Source: Azolla caroliniana
Lineage: Eukaryota; Polypodiophyta
DNA length: 64,000 bases
NCBI GenBank assembly: GCA_043228905.1
Contig: JBHGNT010000017.1
Location: 620,001-684,000, forward strand
Reading direction: 5' to 3'
Below, in pieces: positions 49,101 to 59,500 of this stretch; the first letter of the stretch is position 1; the number at the start of each line of letters is the position of its first letter. The notes beneath the pieces are model-generated. The model was not told the DNA's origin, made no database searches, and was given only the letters and a program-made list of their open reading frames with translations. A program made the translations under genes and the position numbers.

Positions 49101-49711
49101 CTTTGAACCATTGTTGATTGCAAACTATCCCTTATAATAAGCATTACACCTGAATAAGGCCCCCCATTGACTCCATTATAAAAAACATGACATTGCTTAT
49201 GATGAAAAGAAGACCCAAACTTAGCATGTTCCTTATGTTCTACTACATATAATATATTCCATTGACTATTAAAAATACTTTTCCACATACCATACTGCTT
49301 GGATGGAGAACAAATTCCCCACACATTCCATGTGACTATCTTCATCACTCACTAATTATGTTGCTTCTTGGCCCGTTCATGTTCCCGTTGTGCCAATATC
49401 TTTGGTATATTACCGAAATAATCACTTAAGATTGCAAATGCATTTTGCACATATGTTCGATGAATATTGGTGGATACCATTGTACCCCATGAATTATTTA
49501 TTTTCCAATTTTGTTTTTCTAATAGTAATTTGATTTTACCGTTCTTATCAAACCTAAGGTTGAAAGGTTTTGTCCCTTGATTAGATTGTTTATACTGTGA
49601 CCCTTGCCACGGTTTTGACCTTCCTTTCAATTGATCATAATTATGTGCATGTGATGACCCCACAGGATTCCTAGAGGAACTACCCCTCTCTTGCCCATGA
49701 TGTTCATACAC
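46190..49711 (-). mobile_element. Nearly full-length but broken plant LINE (endonuclease + reverse transcriptase)
   Basis: Minus-strand order: an N-terminal linker/ORF1-end frame (49711-49352); an APE-type endonuclease start KIVTWNVWGICSPSKQYGM (49348-48977); LGDFNKCSEVG near 48945; SSDHFLIVLEW near 48610. The reverse transcriptase then shows KSLGWDDIMNEFFKAF near 47910, FGRWRPILLM near 47740, QYGFIEGRDI, the motif A block QLDIEMAYDHVSW near 47510, SLRQGCPLSPLLF near 47340 and a VDDSFLF box (worn YADD) near 47200. GLHINMRKLMLI and the thumb region follow. Frameshifts and stops separate the pieces, so it is not autonomous. An A-rich stretch at about 46190-46200 is the likely 3' end. Confidence 0.88.
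48617..48785. repeat. 93-bp in-frame tandem duplication inside the LINE
   Basis: Copies begin at 48617 and 48710 (gatccaatccccctata). The duplication repeats a 31-codon stretch of the endonuclease region, so MQVYRGIG occurs twice. Confidence 0.9.
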
Positions 49712-49762
49712 TTTGTCTTTTTGGTTCCTTGAATGATTTACCTTAGAGGCAACCTTAATCCA

Positions 49763-49763
49763 C

Positions 49764-49815
<52 letters not shown>
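49763..49815. repeat. (CT)n(TA)n microsatellite
   Basis: CT run followed directly by a TA run, just beyond the 5' end of the LINE. Confidence 0.95.
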
Positions 49816-49817
<2 letters not shown>

Positions 49818-50512
49818 CAGATATATATACACGTGTTTGTTTGTGGTTGAATACACATTTTTCTTTGATAATTGGGGTGAGGTGGGTAGACTTTAGAAAT
49901 CAAATTATATCTATTCGACGTTGAGCCTATCATCAAGTGAAGGGTTGGCAACGAGGAGGTTTGTTGTGAGCCTCCTCATCAATTTTAAAGAACAATGAAT
50001 GGTGCATGGGTTGTTGTAGATGATGGCACATGGCATAAGGGTTGTTGCATGACGAGAAACAATCCAATTAGCATACGCTTAATCTAAGGCGTGAAACATC
50101 AAGAACCTCTAGGGATCAAACCATAGTCTCGGAGATTAAGATGAAATATCGCACATGAAGAATTGTAGGGATCACATGGTGATGTTAGCGATTAAATTGA
50201 ATTGACACCAAAAGGTTAGATGGGATCATCCTCCCTCAAGGTTCGAGACAACAAAATTTGATGTCAAGATTTCAAGTAGCAAATTAATGGATAGGAGAGG
50301 AAGCTTTTTGTTGGTAGTGGTGACGCGAGTAATGCTCTAAGTTCTAACAATAGAACAAAAATTTGATGTGTCCTTCAGTCCTACGTTTTTGTATTGGATT
50401 GTTCGTGTCGAAGGCCGAGGCCGGCAAACGAGCCCATGGTAGTATAAATTATAATGACATTGTCTTCTTGTACGTGTGAAAGATTTAGCAGAGTTTCATT
50501 AATCAAGTGAAA
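49816..50512. other. Upstream region of PPR gene
   Basis: Presumed promoter and leader of the plus-strand PPR gene. No gene, and no clear TATA element or other motif that I would defend. Confidence 0.5.
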
Positions 50513-50548
50513 ATGGCCATGCCAATGGCTATGACGATGGTGAGATGA
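50513..50548 (+). promoter_or_regulatory. Short upstream ORF overlapping the PPR start (ATGA)
   Basis: An 11-codon ORF, ATG-rich (MAMPMAMTMVR), ends in TGA. That TGA overlaps the PPR start codon within ATGA at 50545-50548. It contains five in-frame ATGs, all in another frame than the PPR protein. It could reduce translation of the main ORF, or could be the true N-terminus separated by a frameshift. Confidence 0.6.
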
Positions 50549-52650
50549 CCAAGACTCTTACTAACCATCGCACCGATGGTTGCTACAGCCTTGGGTTCAT
50601 CTTCGAACAGCTGAAGAATGCATTGAGAGATATATCGGTGGCGAAGGATGAAAAGCTGTCTGTATGGACAGAACACCAAAAGAAGAAGAAAGAAAGCAAC
50701 AAGCTTCCATGCCATAAAAAACGAGAAGAAAGCTTCGTTGGGCTTGTAGCCTTACTAAAGGAGTGTGCAAAGAACAAAGATTTGCAGAGGGGTTATAGGG
50801 CTCATGCTGAGATTTCTAAGAGCGGTAAGTTTAAGAACAATCCATATATAGCCAATACTTTAATTAGCATGTATGCCAAATGTGGGGATATTAAGAAAGC
50901 AAAAGAAGTGCTTTTTAGTCATCCATCTAGAAATGTGGTGTCTTGGTCAGCCCTTATTGCTGGATATGCCCAAGAAGGATTATATTTAGAAGCTCTCCAA
51001 TGTGTCGAGGAAATGGAATTAGAAGGTATTTCTCCGGATGAGATCACATTTACTTGCATTTTGAGAGCATGCGGAAATGCCAAAGCCATAGAGAAAGGAG
51101 AGAAGATCCATGAAGCGATAGTGAGAAGAGGTTTGCTCTTGCAGAAGAATGTTGTTCTCAGCACTGCTTTGGTCGATATGTATGGGAAATGTAGTACGTT
51201 TTCAAGAGCATGGGAAGTGATTGAAGAGCTTTTGGTTCGAAATGTTGTCACCTGGTCAGCACTTATATCTGGATATGTCCAACACGGACATGGTGAGAAA
51301 GCTTTGCATTGCTATGAACTAATGCAATTGGAAGGCATACATCCCAACTCGGTGACTTTCATTTGCGTATTACAAGCATGTGGTGGGATTCGTAGTATTG
51401 AGAAGGGGAAAGACATTCATAGGAAGATTGTCAGGGAAGGATGGATTGAGAAAGATGCCGTTCTTGGAACTGCGTTGGTTGATATGTATGTTAAATGTGG
51501 AGCTCTCTCAAAGGCTCGTCTTGTGCTTGAGAATCTTCCTTTTCGATCCATTGCCACTTGGTCAGCTATGATTGGAGGATATGCAAAACATGAACTAGGT
51601 GAAGATGCATTGGATTGTTTTGATAAAATGCAACTCGAGGGCAGTGATCCAAATGTAGTTACCTTTACTTGCGTAATAAAAGCTTGTGGAACTATAGGAG
51701 AAGTTGAAAAAGGTGAAAAAATACACAATGAGATTGTTAGAAAAGGTTACCTTGAAAACAATATTGTTTTGGGCACTGCTTTGGTGGATATGTATGCTAG
51801 ATGTGGTTACATTGAAAAAGCGGCACAAGTGCACGATGAGCTTAGTGTCCGAGATATTGTATGTTGGAATACACTCATTGCTGCGTATGCTCAACAAGGA
51901 AAAGAGGAGGATGCATTGATATGTCTGAATAAGTTGCAACATGATGGCCTCTCTCCAGATGCAGTCACTTTAGCTTGCATCTTGAAAGCTTGTGGCCACA
52001 TGGGAGCATCCGAGAAAGGTGCACAAATTCATGACAAGGTTATTAGACAAGAACTGCAGGGAAGAGAAGAAACTGCACTTACCACGGCTTTAGTGCATAT
52101 GTACGCTAAATGTGGGGCAATTGAAAAAGCAAGGGAATTGCTAGATAGGCTTCATGTTAAGAATGTTTTCTTGTGGTCTTCGCTCATTTCTGGATATGCT
52201 CAACAAGGACAAGCTCAAGAAGCTTTGAGTTGTTTCAAACAGATGCAGTTCGAGGGATTTTTACCAAATTCAATTATATTTGGATGTGTGCTTAATGCAT
52301 GTAGTCATTCAGGTCTAGTGGATGAGGGTGAAATGCATTTTACCGATATGAGGATGAAATATGGAATTGAACCCGACTTAGAGCATTATACATGTATGGT
52401 TGATTTATTTGGTCGAGCTGGCCGCTTTGATAAAGCAATGGCAATAATTGAGAAAATGCCATTGTATGATTATCGTCCAACATGGTCGGCTCTATTGAAT
52501 GCTTGTCATCAATGGGGAAATGTGAGACTTGGGAGATTGGCCTTCAAGCATGCCATGCAAATAGATAGTGGGCATATTCCTGCTTATGTTTGTATGTCTA
52601 ACATTTATGCAGCTTGTGGTATTAGGGATGGCATTGAAATGATTGGTTGA
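50545..52650 (+). CDS. PLS-class pentatricopeptide repeat protein, C-terminally truncated (701 aa)
   Basis: Predicted organellar RNA-binding protein, intronless as usual for the family. After a basic, low-complexity N-terminus (EHQKKKKESNKLPCHKKREE), residues about 66-660 are continuous PPR units of P, L and S types: TLISMYAKCGDIKKAKEVL, NVVSWSALIAGYAQEG, ITFTCILRACGNAKAIEKGE, and their repeats about every 100 residues per PLS triplet, near 17 motifs in all. The end has HYTCMVDLFGRAGRFDKAM and TWSALLNACHQWGNVRLG, and an E-type AYVCMSNIYAACGI, but translation then stops, with no E+ or DYW domain. The 3' DNA holds decayed E+-like coding sequence in duplicate. The repeat style resembles fern PPRs. 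The upstream frame makes the exact start uncertain; no clear transit peptide was recognised. Confidence 0.9.
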   Translation: MTKTLTNHRTDGCYSLGFIFEQLKNALRDISVAKDEKLSVWTEHQKKKKESNKLPCHKKREESFVGLVALLKECAKNKDLQRGYRAHAEISKSGKFKNNPYIANTLISMYAKCGDIKKAKEVLFSHPSRNVVSWSALIAGYAQEGLYLEALQCVEEMELEGISPDEITFTCILRACGNAKAIEKGEKIHEAIVRRGLLLQKNVVLSTALVDMYGKCSTFSRAWEVIEELLVRNVVTWSALISGYVQHGHGEKALHCYELMQLEGIHPNSVTFICVLQACGGIRSIEKGKDIHRKIVREGWIEKDAVLGTALVDMYVKCGALSKARLVLENLPFRSIATWSAMIGGYAKHELGEDALDCFDKMQLEGSDPNVVTFTCVIKACGTIGEVEKGEKIHNEIVRKGYLENNIVLGTALVDMYARCGYIEKAAQVHDELSVRDIVCWNTLIAAYAQQGKEEDALICLNKLQHDGLSPDAVTLACILKACGHMGASEKGAQIHDKVIRQELQGREETALTTALVHMYAKCGAIEKARELLDRLHVKNVFLWSSLISGYAQQGQAQEALSCFKQMQFEGFLPNSIIFGCVLNACSHSGLVDEGEMHFTDMRMKYGIEPDLEHYTCMVDLFGRAGRFDKAMAIIEKMPLYDYRPTWSALLNACHQWGNVRLGRLAFKHAMQIDSGHIPAYVCMSNIYAACGIRDGIEMIG

Positions 52651-52655
52651 AGAGT

Positions 52656-52978
52656 GATATGGATGTGAAGGAAATAATTGCTCATTTGCATTTCGTCGAG
52701 GAGATAAATCACGCACAAAGTGATCATGTACATGCAACTGCTCACTAAAGCATACCTCAAAGCATACCTAGTAGCATTGCCAAAGTTCCATGTGATGCAA
52801 ATGATTATTATTTGGTGATATGGATGTGAAGGAAAATAATCGCTCATTTGCATTTCGTCGAGGAGATAAAGCATGCACAAAGTGATCATGTACATGCAAC
52901 TGCTCACTAAAGCATACCTCAAAGCATACCTAGTAGCATTGCCAAAGTTCCATGTGATGCAAATGATTATTATTTGGT
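52656..52978 (+). repeat. 161/162-bp tandem duplication carrying a decayed PPR E+-like segment
   Basis: Copies at 52656-52816 and 52817-52978, both starting gatatggatgtgaagga. Copy 2 reads DMDVKENNRSFAFRRGDKA, resembling the E+ block that normally follows the E motif. Copy 1 has lost one A and is out of frame. Both contain HAQSDHVHATAH-like text in a shifted frame. It begins six bases after the PPR stop codon. Confidence 0.88.
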
Positions 52979-55201
52979 GAATGTAATGATTTGGATGGAA
53001 GATCAATATTAAAATAACAAATATGCTTCTGCGTGTGCTTGTATTGGTGATATTTACGCATCGTCTATCCTTAAAAGTGACAGGGTGATGCTCCAAGCAA
53101 GCTTGGGCTTTGAGAATTGGAAAAGGCAAGCTACAGGTTGTATATACCTACAAGCTATAAATTGAAGCAGCTCAAAGTGATCATCATGTCTCTGCATTTT
53201 CCCATAAAAAGTATACCAGTAGCCATACTATTGGAAGTTGCTTTCACCCATGAGTCATGACATGCAATATTTATTGTTGCACCATTTCTTAGAGTGAAAA
53301 TGAGAAAAGTATGGTAAGGAAATGCAAGAAACAGACGACCAGAATGTGTAAAATAGGAAGGAAATGTAAACTGATCAAATGCAAGTCCGATAAATTATCT
53401 GAAGGATATGATAAAGTTAAACGCAAGTTGAAACAAGGTGGCTTCACATAGCCTTCATTATGGTAGTTTGGGTGATTGAAATTGGGAAATAGACCTTTTG
53501 CTGCAAAGGTTTGGCAGTTGGTTGTGGACACGTGTTTCATCGATGATGAGTGATGGCCCTTAAAACCTAGAATTCAAGTTTTACCTCTCGGTTCAAAATT
53601 GGGACTAACAGAAAGTATGCTCAATGTAAGGTGCTCCACAATGTATGTATTGTTCTCACATGCAAAGAAAGTATCTTTTTGCCTTTCAAGTAGTATTTAT
53701 AATTTTCCATGTTCATGGCTAATGCATTATCATAAATTGTATTGTTATGCATATTGCTAAATTTAATTTTGTTTTCTCAACTGTTGGTGCTCCATACCTT
53801 GAAAAAATTGATTAATAAGCATTTCTGGTTGTCAAACTTCTTCCAACAAATCTTGTTTCATGCTAACCCTTATCCCTTTAGAATAGATGCATTTTCCATC
53901 CAGAAATTCAATTACGTATTTTGCCATCAATGTCTACTTGATAAGCTGTATGACATATGCCTAGTGTGCAGAAGTCTTTCCATTTTGCTACTCGATCAAT
54001 TCATCTTTACATTCAAATGTTCAAGCTAAAATTTCTTCAATTGAAGAACTTTCAATGTTTATCACTATGATGCACAATGGTATTCATGATAGATCTATCA
54101 CCATTTTCACTAATGTTAGTTGATACTTGCGACAATTGCACAAATTTGTAATCTGATCTCTAAGCCACCTATCCTATTATAAGTTTAAAGGATTCACTGA
54201 AAATGTGTGATTGTAATTGCGTAATGGTAAACAAGGAGATCCACACCTTCGTAGGTTGTATTCATTGACATGGAATGAAAGCTTGAGCAAACACATGGTG
54301 AAGACGAAAATGTAATTATATTCAATGATCAACAAAATTCTATAAATTTTACATAGCAAAATGATTCTAATCGGTCCCATTGTGAAAGAGGAAAATTGAT
54401 TGTTGTATTAGTATGTATGTGAATTCCAAAGAAGTCATTGTCTTTGAACTCATAAACAAATGAGAAACGAGATTGTGTAAGGTCGTGGATTAACACATTG
54501 GATCTTGAATCCAATGGATGCGTGTTCAAATGCCATCGTCAACATTGTGTAGAATGCATGAATTTTATGTGATGGTTTGCAATGTGTGTGTGTACAATCC
54601 ACCAGTCCTTTAACATACATACAAATTTGGTGGTAAGTTATGTTTGCTATCACTGTAATATACATATTGAATACATGTGTGGGTGTGGGTATATATGCCA
54701 TAATGGTTGTGGTGGTTGCTCAATGTGTTTATATATTGGTTGTGTACATTTTGTGGGTTGTGAAAGTTGTGTTGCCTAAGTGCAATCATCAATTGCAAGT
54801 GTCAAGCCTATCGCGAGGATTGAAATTGAGTTCATTCAACTTTATGACTAGGGAGAGAGATTGATCTTATTAACGCCTTCAATGCCAAATGCGAGGTGTG
54901 AGACCAAAGCGAAACATTTTGTCACGTGGTCCATGTGGAGATGGCAAGCGACCGACTCTCGATGTTAAAGACTTATTGGTACCGAATGTTGCGATCGAAG
55001 GAAGGGCATCTGCAATAGAGCGTGCCGATTCCTTAGAAGCCTCCGACCGTATTCAAGTTAGATAGAACATGCATGATGATGCTAAAGCTCCCAACACAAC
55101 GATATGGGATGTGTACTGGGACATGCACAATTCGACGGTTTTGTTGTTCTTGGTACAACATGATGTATATGTAGTATGTACATATATGAATATGATAGAT
55201 A

Positions 55202-55232
<31 letters not shown>

Positions 55233-55370
55233 GTAACTTTGGGATTAGGTCTGGTACCTCCTTTCCCCTGCTGCCCAATTTCTTTAAAACTACCATATAC
55301 TACAATGTATCTCTCTATATACACATAATTTTGAGAGAGAGAGAGAGAGTATCAGGACAAATTCGCGGAT
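52979..55370. other. Intergenic DNA between PPR and splicing-factor genes
   Basis: AT-rich, with no gene recognised. It contains the tRNA-like relic at 54474-54545, a TG-rich patch near 54580-54770 and a GA run at 55207-55232. Confidence 0.5.
54474..54545 (+). pseudogene. Degenerate tRNA-like sequence (tRNA relic or SINE head)
   Basis: GGTCGTGGATTAACAC resembles a D-arm/A-box. TTGGA-TCTTGAA-TCCAA forms a perfect 5-bp anticodon-type stem with a 7-base loop reading TTG. GTGTTCAAATGCC resembles a T-arm/B-box about 40 bases further on. The T stem does not pair properly and no acceptor-stem partner for ccatcgtc is visible upstream, so it is not a working tRNA gene. Confidence 0.4.
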
Positions 55371-55405
55371 CAGAACAGAACAGAACAGAACAGAACAGAA
55401 CAGAG
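55371..55405. repeat. (CAGAA)n pentanucleotide run
   Basis: Six or seven CAGAA units just upstream of the putative first leader exon end of the splicing-factor gene. GA runs lie at 55207-55232 and 55334-55349. Confidence 0.93.
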
Positions 55406-55422
55406 CAACCCCTTCCCTTCCT

Positions 55423-56427
55423 GTAAGTTCGTTTTTTGTTCGCCTATCTGCTTTTTGCTTCCGTTTTCGCAAGTCTTCTTTCCTCCTCCTCCTCCTCCTC
55501 CTTATCTTCTTCTTCTTTCCCTCTTACATCCATTAATACCCTTTGCAGAAATTAATGTTTCCCCCACCCCCCTTTCCTCCCTCTGGATCGTGTTTGTGAT
55601 TTTGTAATGGTGTGATTATTCTGTAACCCTAAAATTTGTCCCTTTTCCTAGTTGAATTAGTTTTTCCTTTTCTCGCTGTAAAACGTGTTCCTTTTTTCTG
55701 CTTTAGCACCAGCCCCTAATTATCTTAAGAAACTATGAAGATCGTTTCCGGAACATTTCATCCGCCCAGGAATCTCTTTTAATATTCTAGTACTCTTTTG
55801 TTTTCTCGATCAATGTTTTACGTTAATTAACACTGCAATTTTCAAGACAAACGTATTCACAAGTCTGCCTAGTTTGGTTTTCATGCAAGAAATAGAAGGA
55901 ACGCTTATATATGCTGTATGTCTTGCAAGAGGCCCTTTTAGATGTGGAATATATGTCCTTCAAGAGGCACTTAAATATATGATATTTGTCTTAGATGGGT
56001 TACTCTGTAATGGGATATATGTCTTACAACATGCATTTAAACTTCTGATGCATGTTATGTGTCTTACAGGGGGCCTTGAGATATGCAATATGTATTACAA
56101 AAGGCACTTAAGTGTGCACTTAGATAGGGGTACATGTCTTTACTATAGGCACTTAGGTATGGATCAAGTAATTTCTTGGATATAAGGTCGATCAAATATA
56201 TCACTTAAAAACAAGTACACACTGAAACAAAAGGGATCATAATAGGCTTCCCAAATCTGTAGATTATGGTGCGAAAAGTTAAGTTTCATGGCTTTCTGAT
56301 CTATCAAGATTGTCACTAGAAAACAAATGCCAATTGAATTGAAAGGTGATCAGAATCAGCTTCGTTAATTAGCATATTGAGATTATGATGTAATATTTTA
56401 GCTCTGTTTTTTGCTCGTAAATTTCAG
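55423..56427 (+). other. Putative 5' UTR intron of the splicing-factor gene
   Basis: A strong donor (CCT/GTAAGT at 55422) and an acceptor (aaatttcag ending at 56427) flank T-rich, intron-like DNA about 0.1 kb before the start codon. A leader intron is inferred; no transcript supports it. The 103-codon ORF at 55874-56185 lies inside and consists of imperfect roughly 40-bp repeats (tatgtctt.caa.aggcac), so it is not called. Confidence 0.45.
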
Positions 56428-56530
56428 GACAGAAGATCAGGCGTACTAATCAATCATTTGGGGACTGAGAGAATTGAACTGATCATCATAGATCACGGAC
56501 AAAATAAACATCTAGAATCTGATTGGTGCA

Positions 56531-59500
56531 ATGGATTCGGGGCGGTATAATATCCCACCACAAACACAACCAAGATGGGATGATAACAGTGTATGGCACA
56601 TTCAAAAATCAGATGTGGTTTCATCCTTACTTATTTACAGGATGTTGATGCCTCTTGTTTCCATGTTTAATGGGTCATATATGATTCTACACATATACAC
56701 ATATCCTCTCATATATGGCAAAAACAAGAAACAAAAGCCAGGGTTATGGATATGGCATTTTACACACATGTCAGGCATGCTCACATATTGCTGACTACGC
56801 CTTCTTCTTTTGGATGCACAGGCGGCATTGGCGAGCTTTAATTCTTCAAGGGATCAAGAATTCAGGTATATGTTTTCTATTGAATGTAAGGTCCTGTTTT
56901 CAATCCTGTTTTCTATTGAATGTAAGGTGCTTCTGTGAAATTTGTCTCCTTCATGAGTATAAGCTTATCGTATTATGTTTTGTGAACAGAATCAATGGAG
57001 GTTATGGAGGCAGAGGATTCTCTGATGTCAAATATGCAGGGGAAGGATTTCCACTATCTCCACCCATGATGGGTTTGCTTCCACAAGCAAGGAAACCAGA
57101 TAGAGATGCTGAATATGGTGTTGTGAGAAGACATGAAAAGGTCAGCTACGATCGTAACATCAGAGATGCTGACAAATTAAGAGATGCAGATTGTTTCGGG
57201 AATGTCGATCACTTCCGAGGCTTCAATAAATACTGTGATCATGATCGTTTTCATCATGATGATAGCTTTAGAGACTATGCTGGGAATGCAAAAGGTGTTT
57301 TTTCCGACAGATATGAAGCTGAGGAGTATGATCAAAGGACACAAGGACATACTCAAAACAGTAGGGAGTTAGGTAGAGAATATCCACGAAATGCAAGCCA
57401 TGATGGAGACAGTAGTCAGAGGAAGCGTACGAGAATGCAAAAGTATATGGACGGTGACAGAGAAAGATATAGAAGTAGTGAGAGAGACAGGAGCTCTGAA
57501 AGAGATAGACATAGTGATTACTCAGGTTTGTCGTCACGGTCTTACTCTCGGTCTCGGTCTCGTTCACGTTCACGTTCATGTTCGCGATCTCGATCTCGTA
57601 GCTATGATGATCGGAACAGAAGGTCATACTCTCCTCGAAGGTCTCATTCATCTCAAGATTCTCAGTCCCCTTGGAGATCTCGCAGCCCAAGAAGGTCATA
57701 TTCTCGTTCACGAAGAAGTCGTAGTCGGAGCAGGAGGGAAGGTAGCATTGGCGATACTCATTATGATTCTCGGAAGAGAGAACGAGATGAGAGGCGATAC
57801 AGCGAACGGTCTCGAGCGGTATGCTTTGTCTGTTATTTGTTGTGTTATTGTTACATAAAGATATGTGTTACAATTCCTGTGCTTTATTCAGGCTCCCTCA
57901 GCAACACTTGTTGTGAGAGGATTATCTCAGAAAACAGGTGAAGATGACTTATACAGGGCACTGGTGAGCCACATATCCACTCAGTTTCTTTATTTTTGCA
58001 GCACTTGAGATCATATATGCTCATTCGTTTGTTTTTTGTAGGCTGAATGGGGCCCCTTAAGGCATGTTCGAGTAATTAAAGAACGGAACTCTGGAATTTC
58101 GCGAGGTTTTGCATTCATAGATTTTCCGTCTGTGGTGAGTGCATGGAACTCATAACACCAACACTATATATTTTGTGAAAACTGACTCATTTTATGCATT
58201 TACCAGGATTCTGCAAAAAAGATGATGGAAGTTTTGCATGAAGATGGCTTAGTTCTCGATGGGCGGCGTGTATATTTTGAATATAGGTTTACTTTCTTTA
58301 CTTTCTTCACACAGGCTAAATCTTTTAAAGTTCAGTCTTCAGTTCTAAGCACAACATTTCCAGATGCTAGGAAGTGTTGTTGTATGTATGTACAGATACT
58401 GGCCTTGAGGCATTTGAGCGTGTGCTTTATGTAGGATAAAGTTTGGAAGTTCCATTCTAACCACAAATGCCCGTAGATATTGACCTAAATAACCTAGATA
58501 GTAGGAGGCTATGTGGCATGTTTATATAAACAGATACTGGAATTGATGGACAGCAGTGTGTATGTATTGTTTGTCTCTGTAACTTGGTAACTTGGAAGTC
58601 TTTGGATAGGTTCAACTTAACATGACATAGTCTCTGTAGGTTTGGATATGCAAGGAAGTTGTTAAACCTTTCATACAGTCTATGAAAAGGAGCCCCATAA
58701 AGACATGTATAGCCCTATTGAAATTTGGGCCATGGGTTTTGGAGAAGAGGTTATCATCTGCCAGTGAAGCTGCTGGGGTTGCAAGAATTGCTGATGGGAA
58801 TTTGATTTTGTGAGTTACAGTAGCAAGCCCACTGGAGGTGTAGGAGCTTCTCAGGGATTTGCTCCCGGTGTCTCCAGACACGGTAGTTCAGCTGTTGATT
58901 GGATGTGTACAGACTGTGGTTGTGTAAACTTTGCACGCCGCACTTCATGTTTTCAGGTACTGTTCAACATCTCTCTATTCATACCGGTATGTGATTGTTA
59001 TCATCGAATCCCTTCTTAACCTGTGTTATTTATTTATTCAATAGTGCAATGAATCACGGGCTGATGATGCACCGGCTGCCGATGTTGCCCTATCGATGAC
59101 TGCTTCATCTGGGAGGAAAGGGTCTGAAGGAGGACCTACACATGTCCTAGTTATTCGCGGTCTTGATGAGCATGTGAATGAGGATACATTACACTGTGAA
59201 TTCTCTAAGTATGCTCCCATCAAGGTAAGTTGCTACCTTTAGTATGTATTTAGCTGTTTTAATAATTTACTTTCTTAACATGGAAATTTGACTCACTTTA
59301 TTCCAATTTATTTACAGGACTTACGGCTTGTTAGAGACAAGTTCACACACGTCTCTAGGGGTTTTGCATTTGTACATTTCTTTTCGGTATGCTTCAGTTT
59401 GGCACATATTTAAGCATTATGCAATGTTCTGGATATAAGGAGCTTTAACTTCTTGAAAAATTGCAGGTCCATGATGCAGCTAAGGTTTTGGAGGCTACAA

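Noticed and set aside
52605-53129. 174-codon minus ORF
   Set aside because: Antisense reading of the 161-bp tandem duplication after the PPR gene, with the same peptide block repeated because of the duplication.
55874-56185. 103-codon plus ORF upstream of the splicing-factor gene
   Set aside because: Built from imperfect short repeats and lies in the putative leader intron. No family resemblance.
57268-57711. 147-codon minus ORF
   Set aside because: Antisense of the RS-rich exon of the splicing factor, an artefact of Ser/Arg codon bias.
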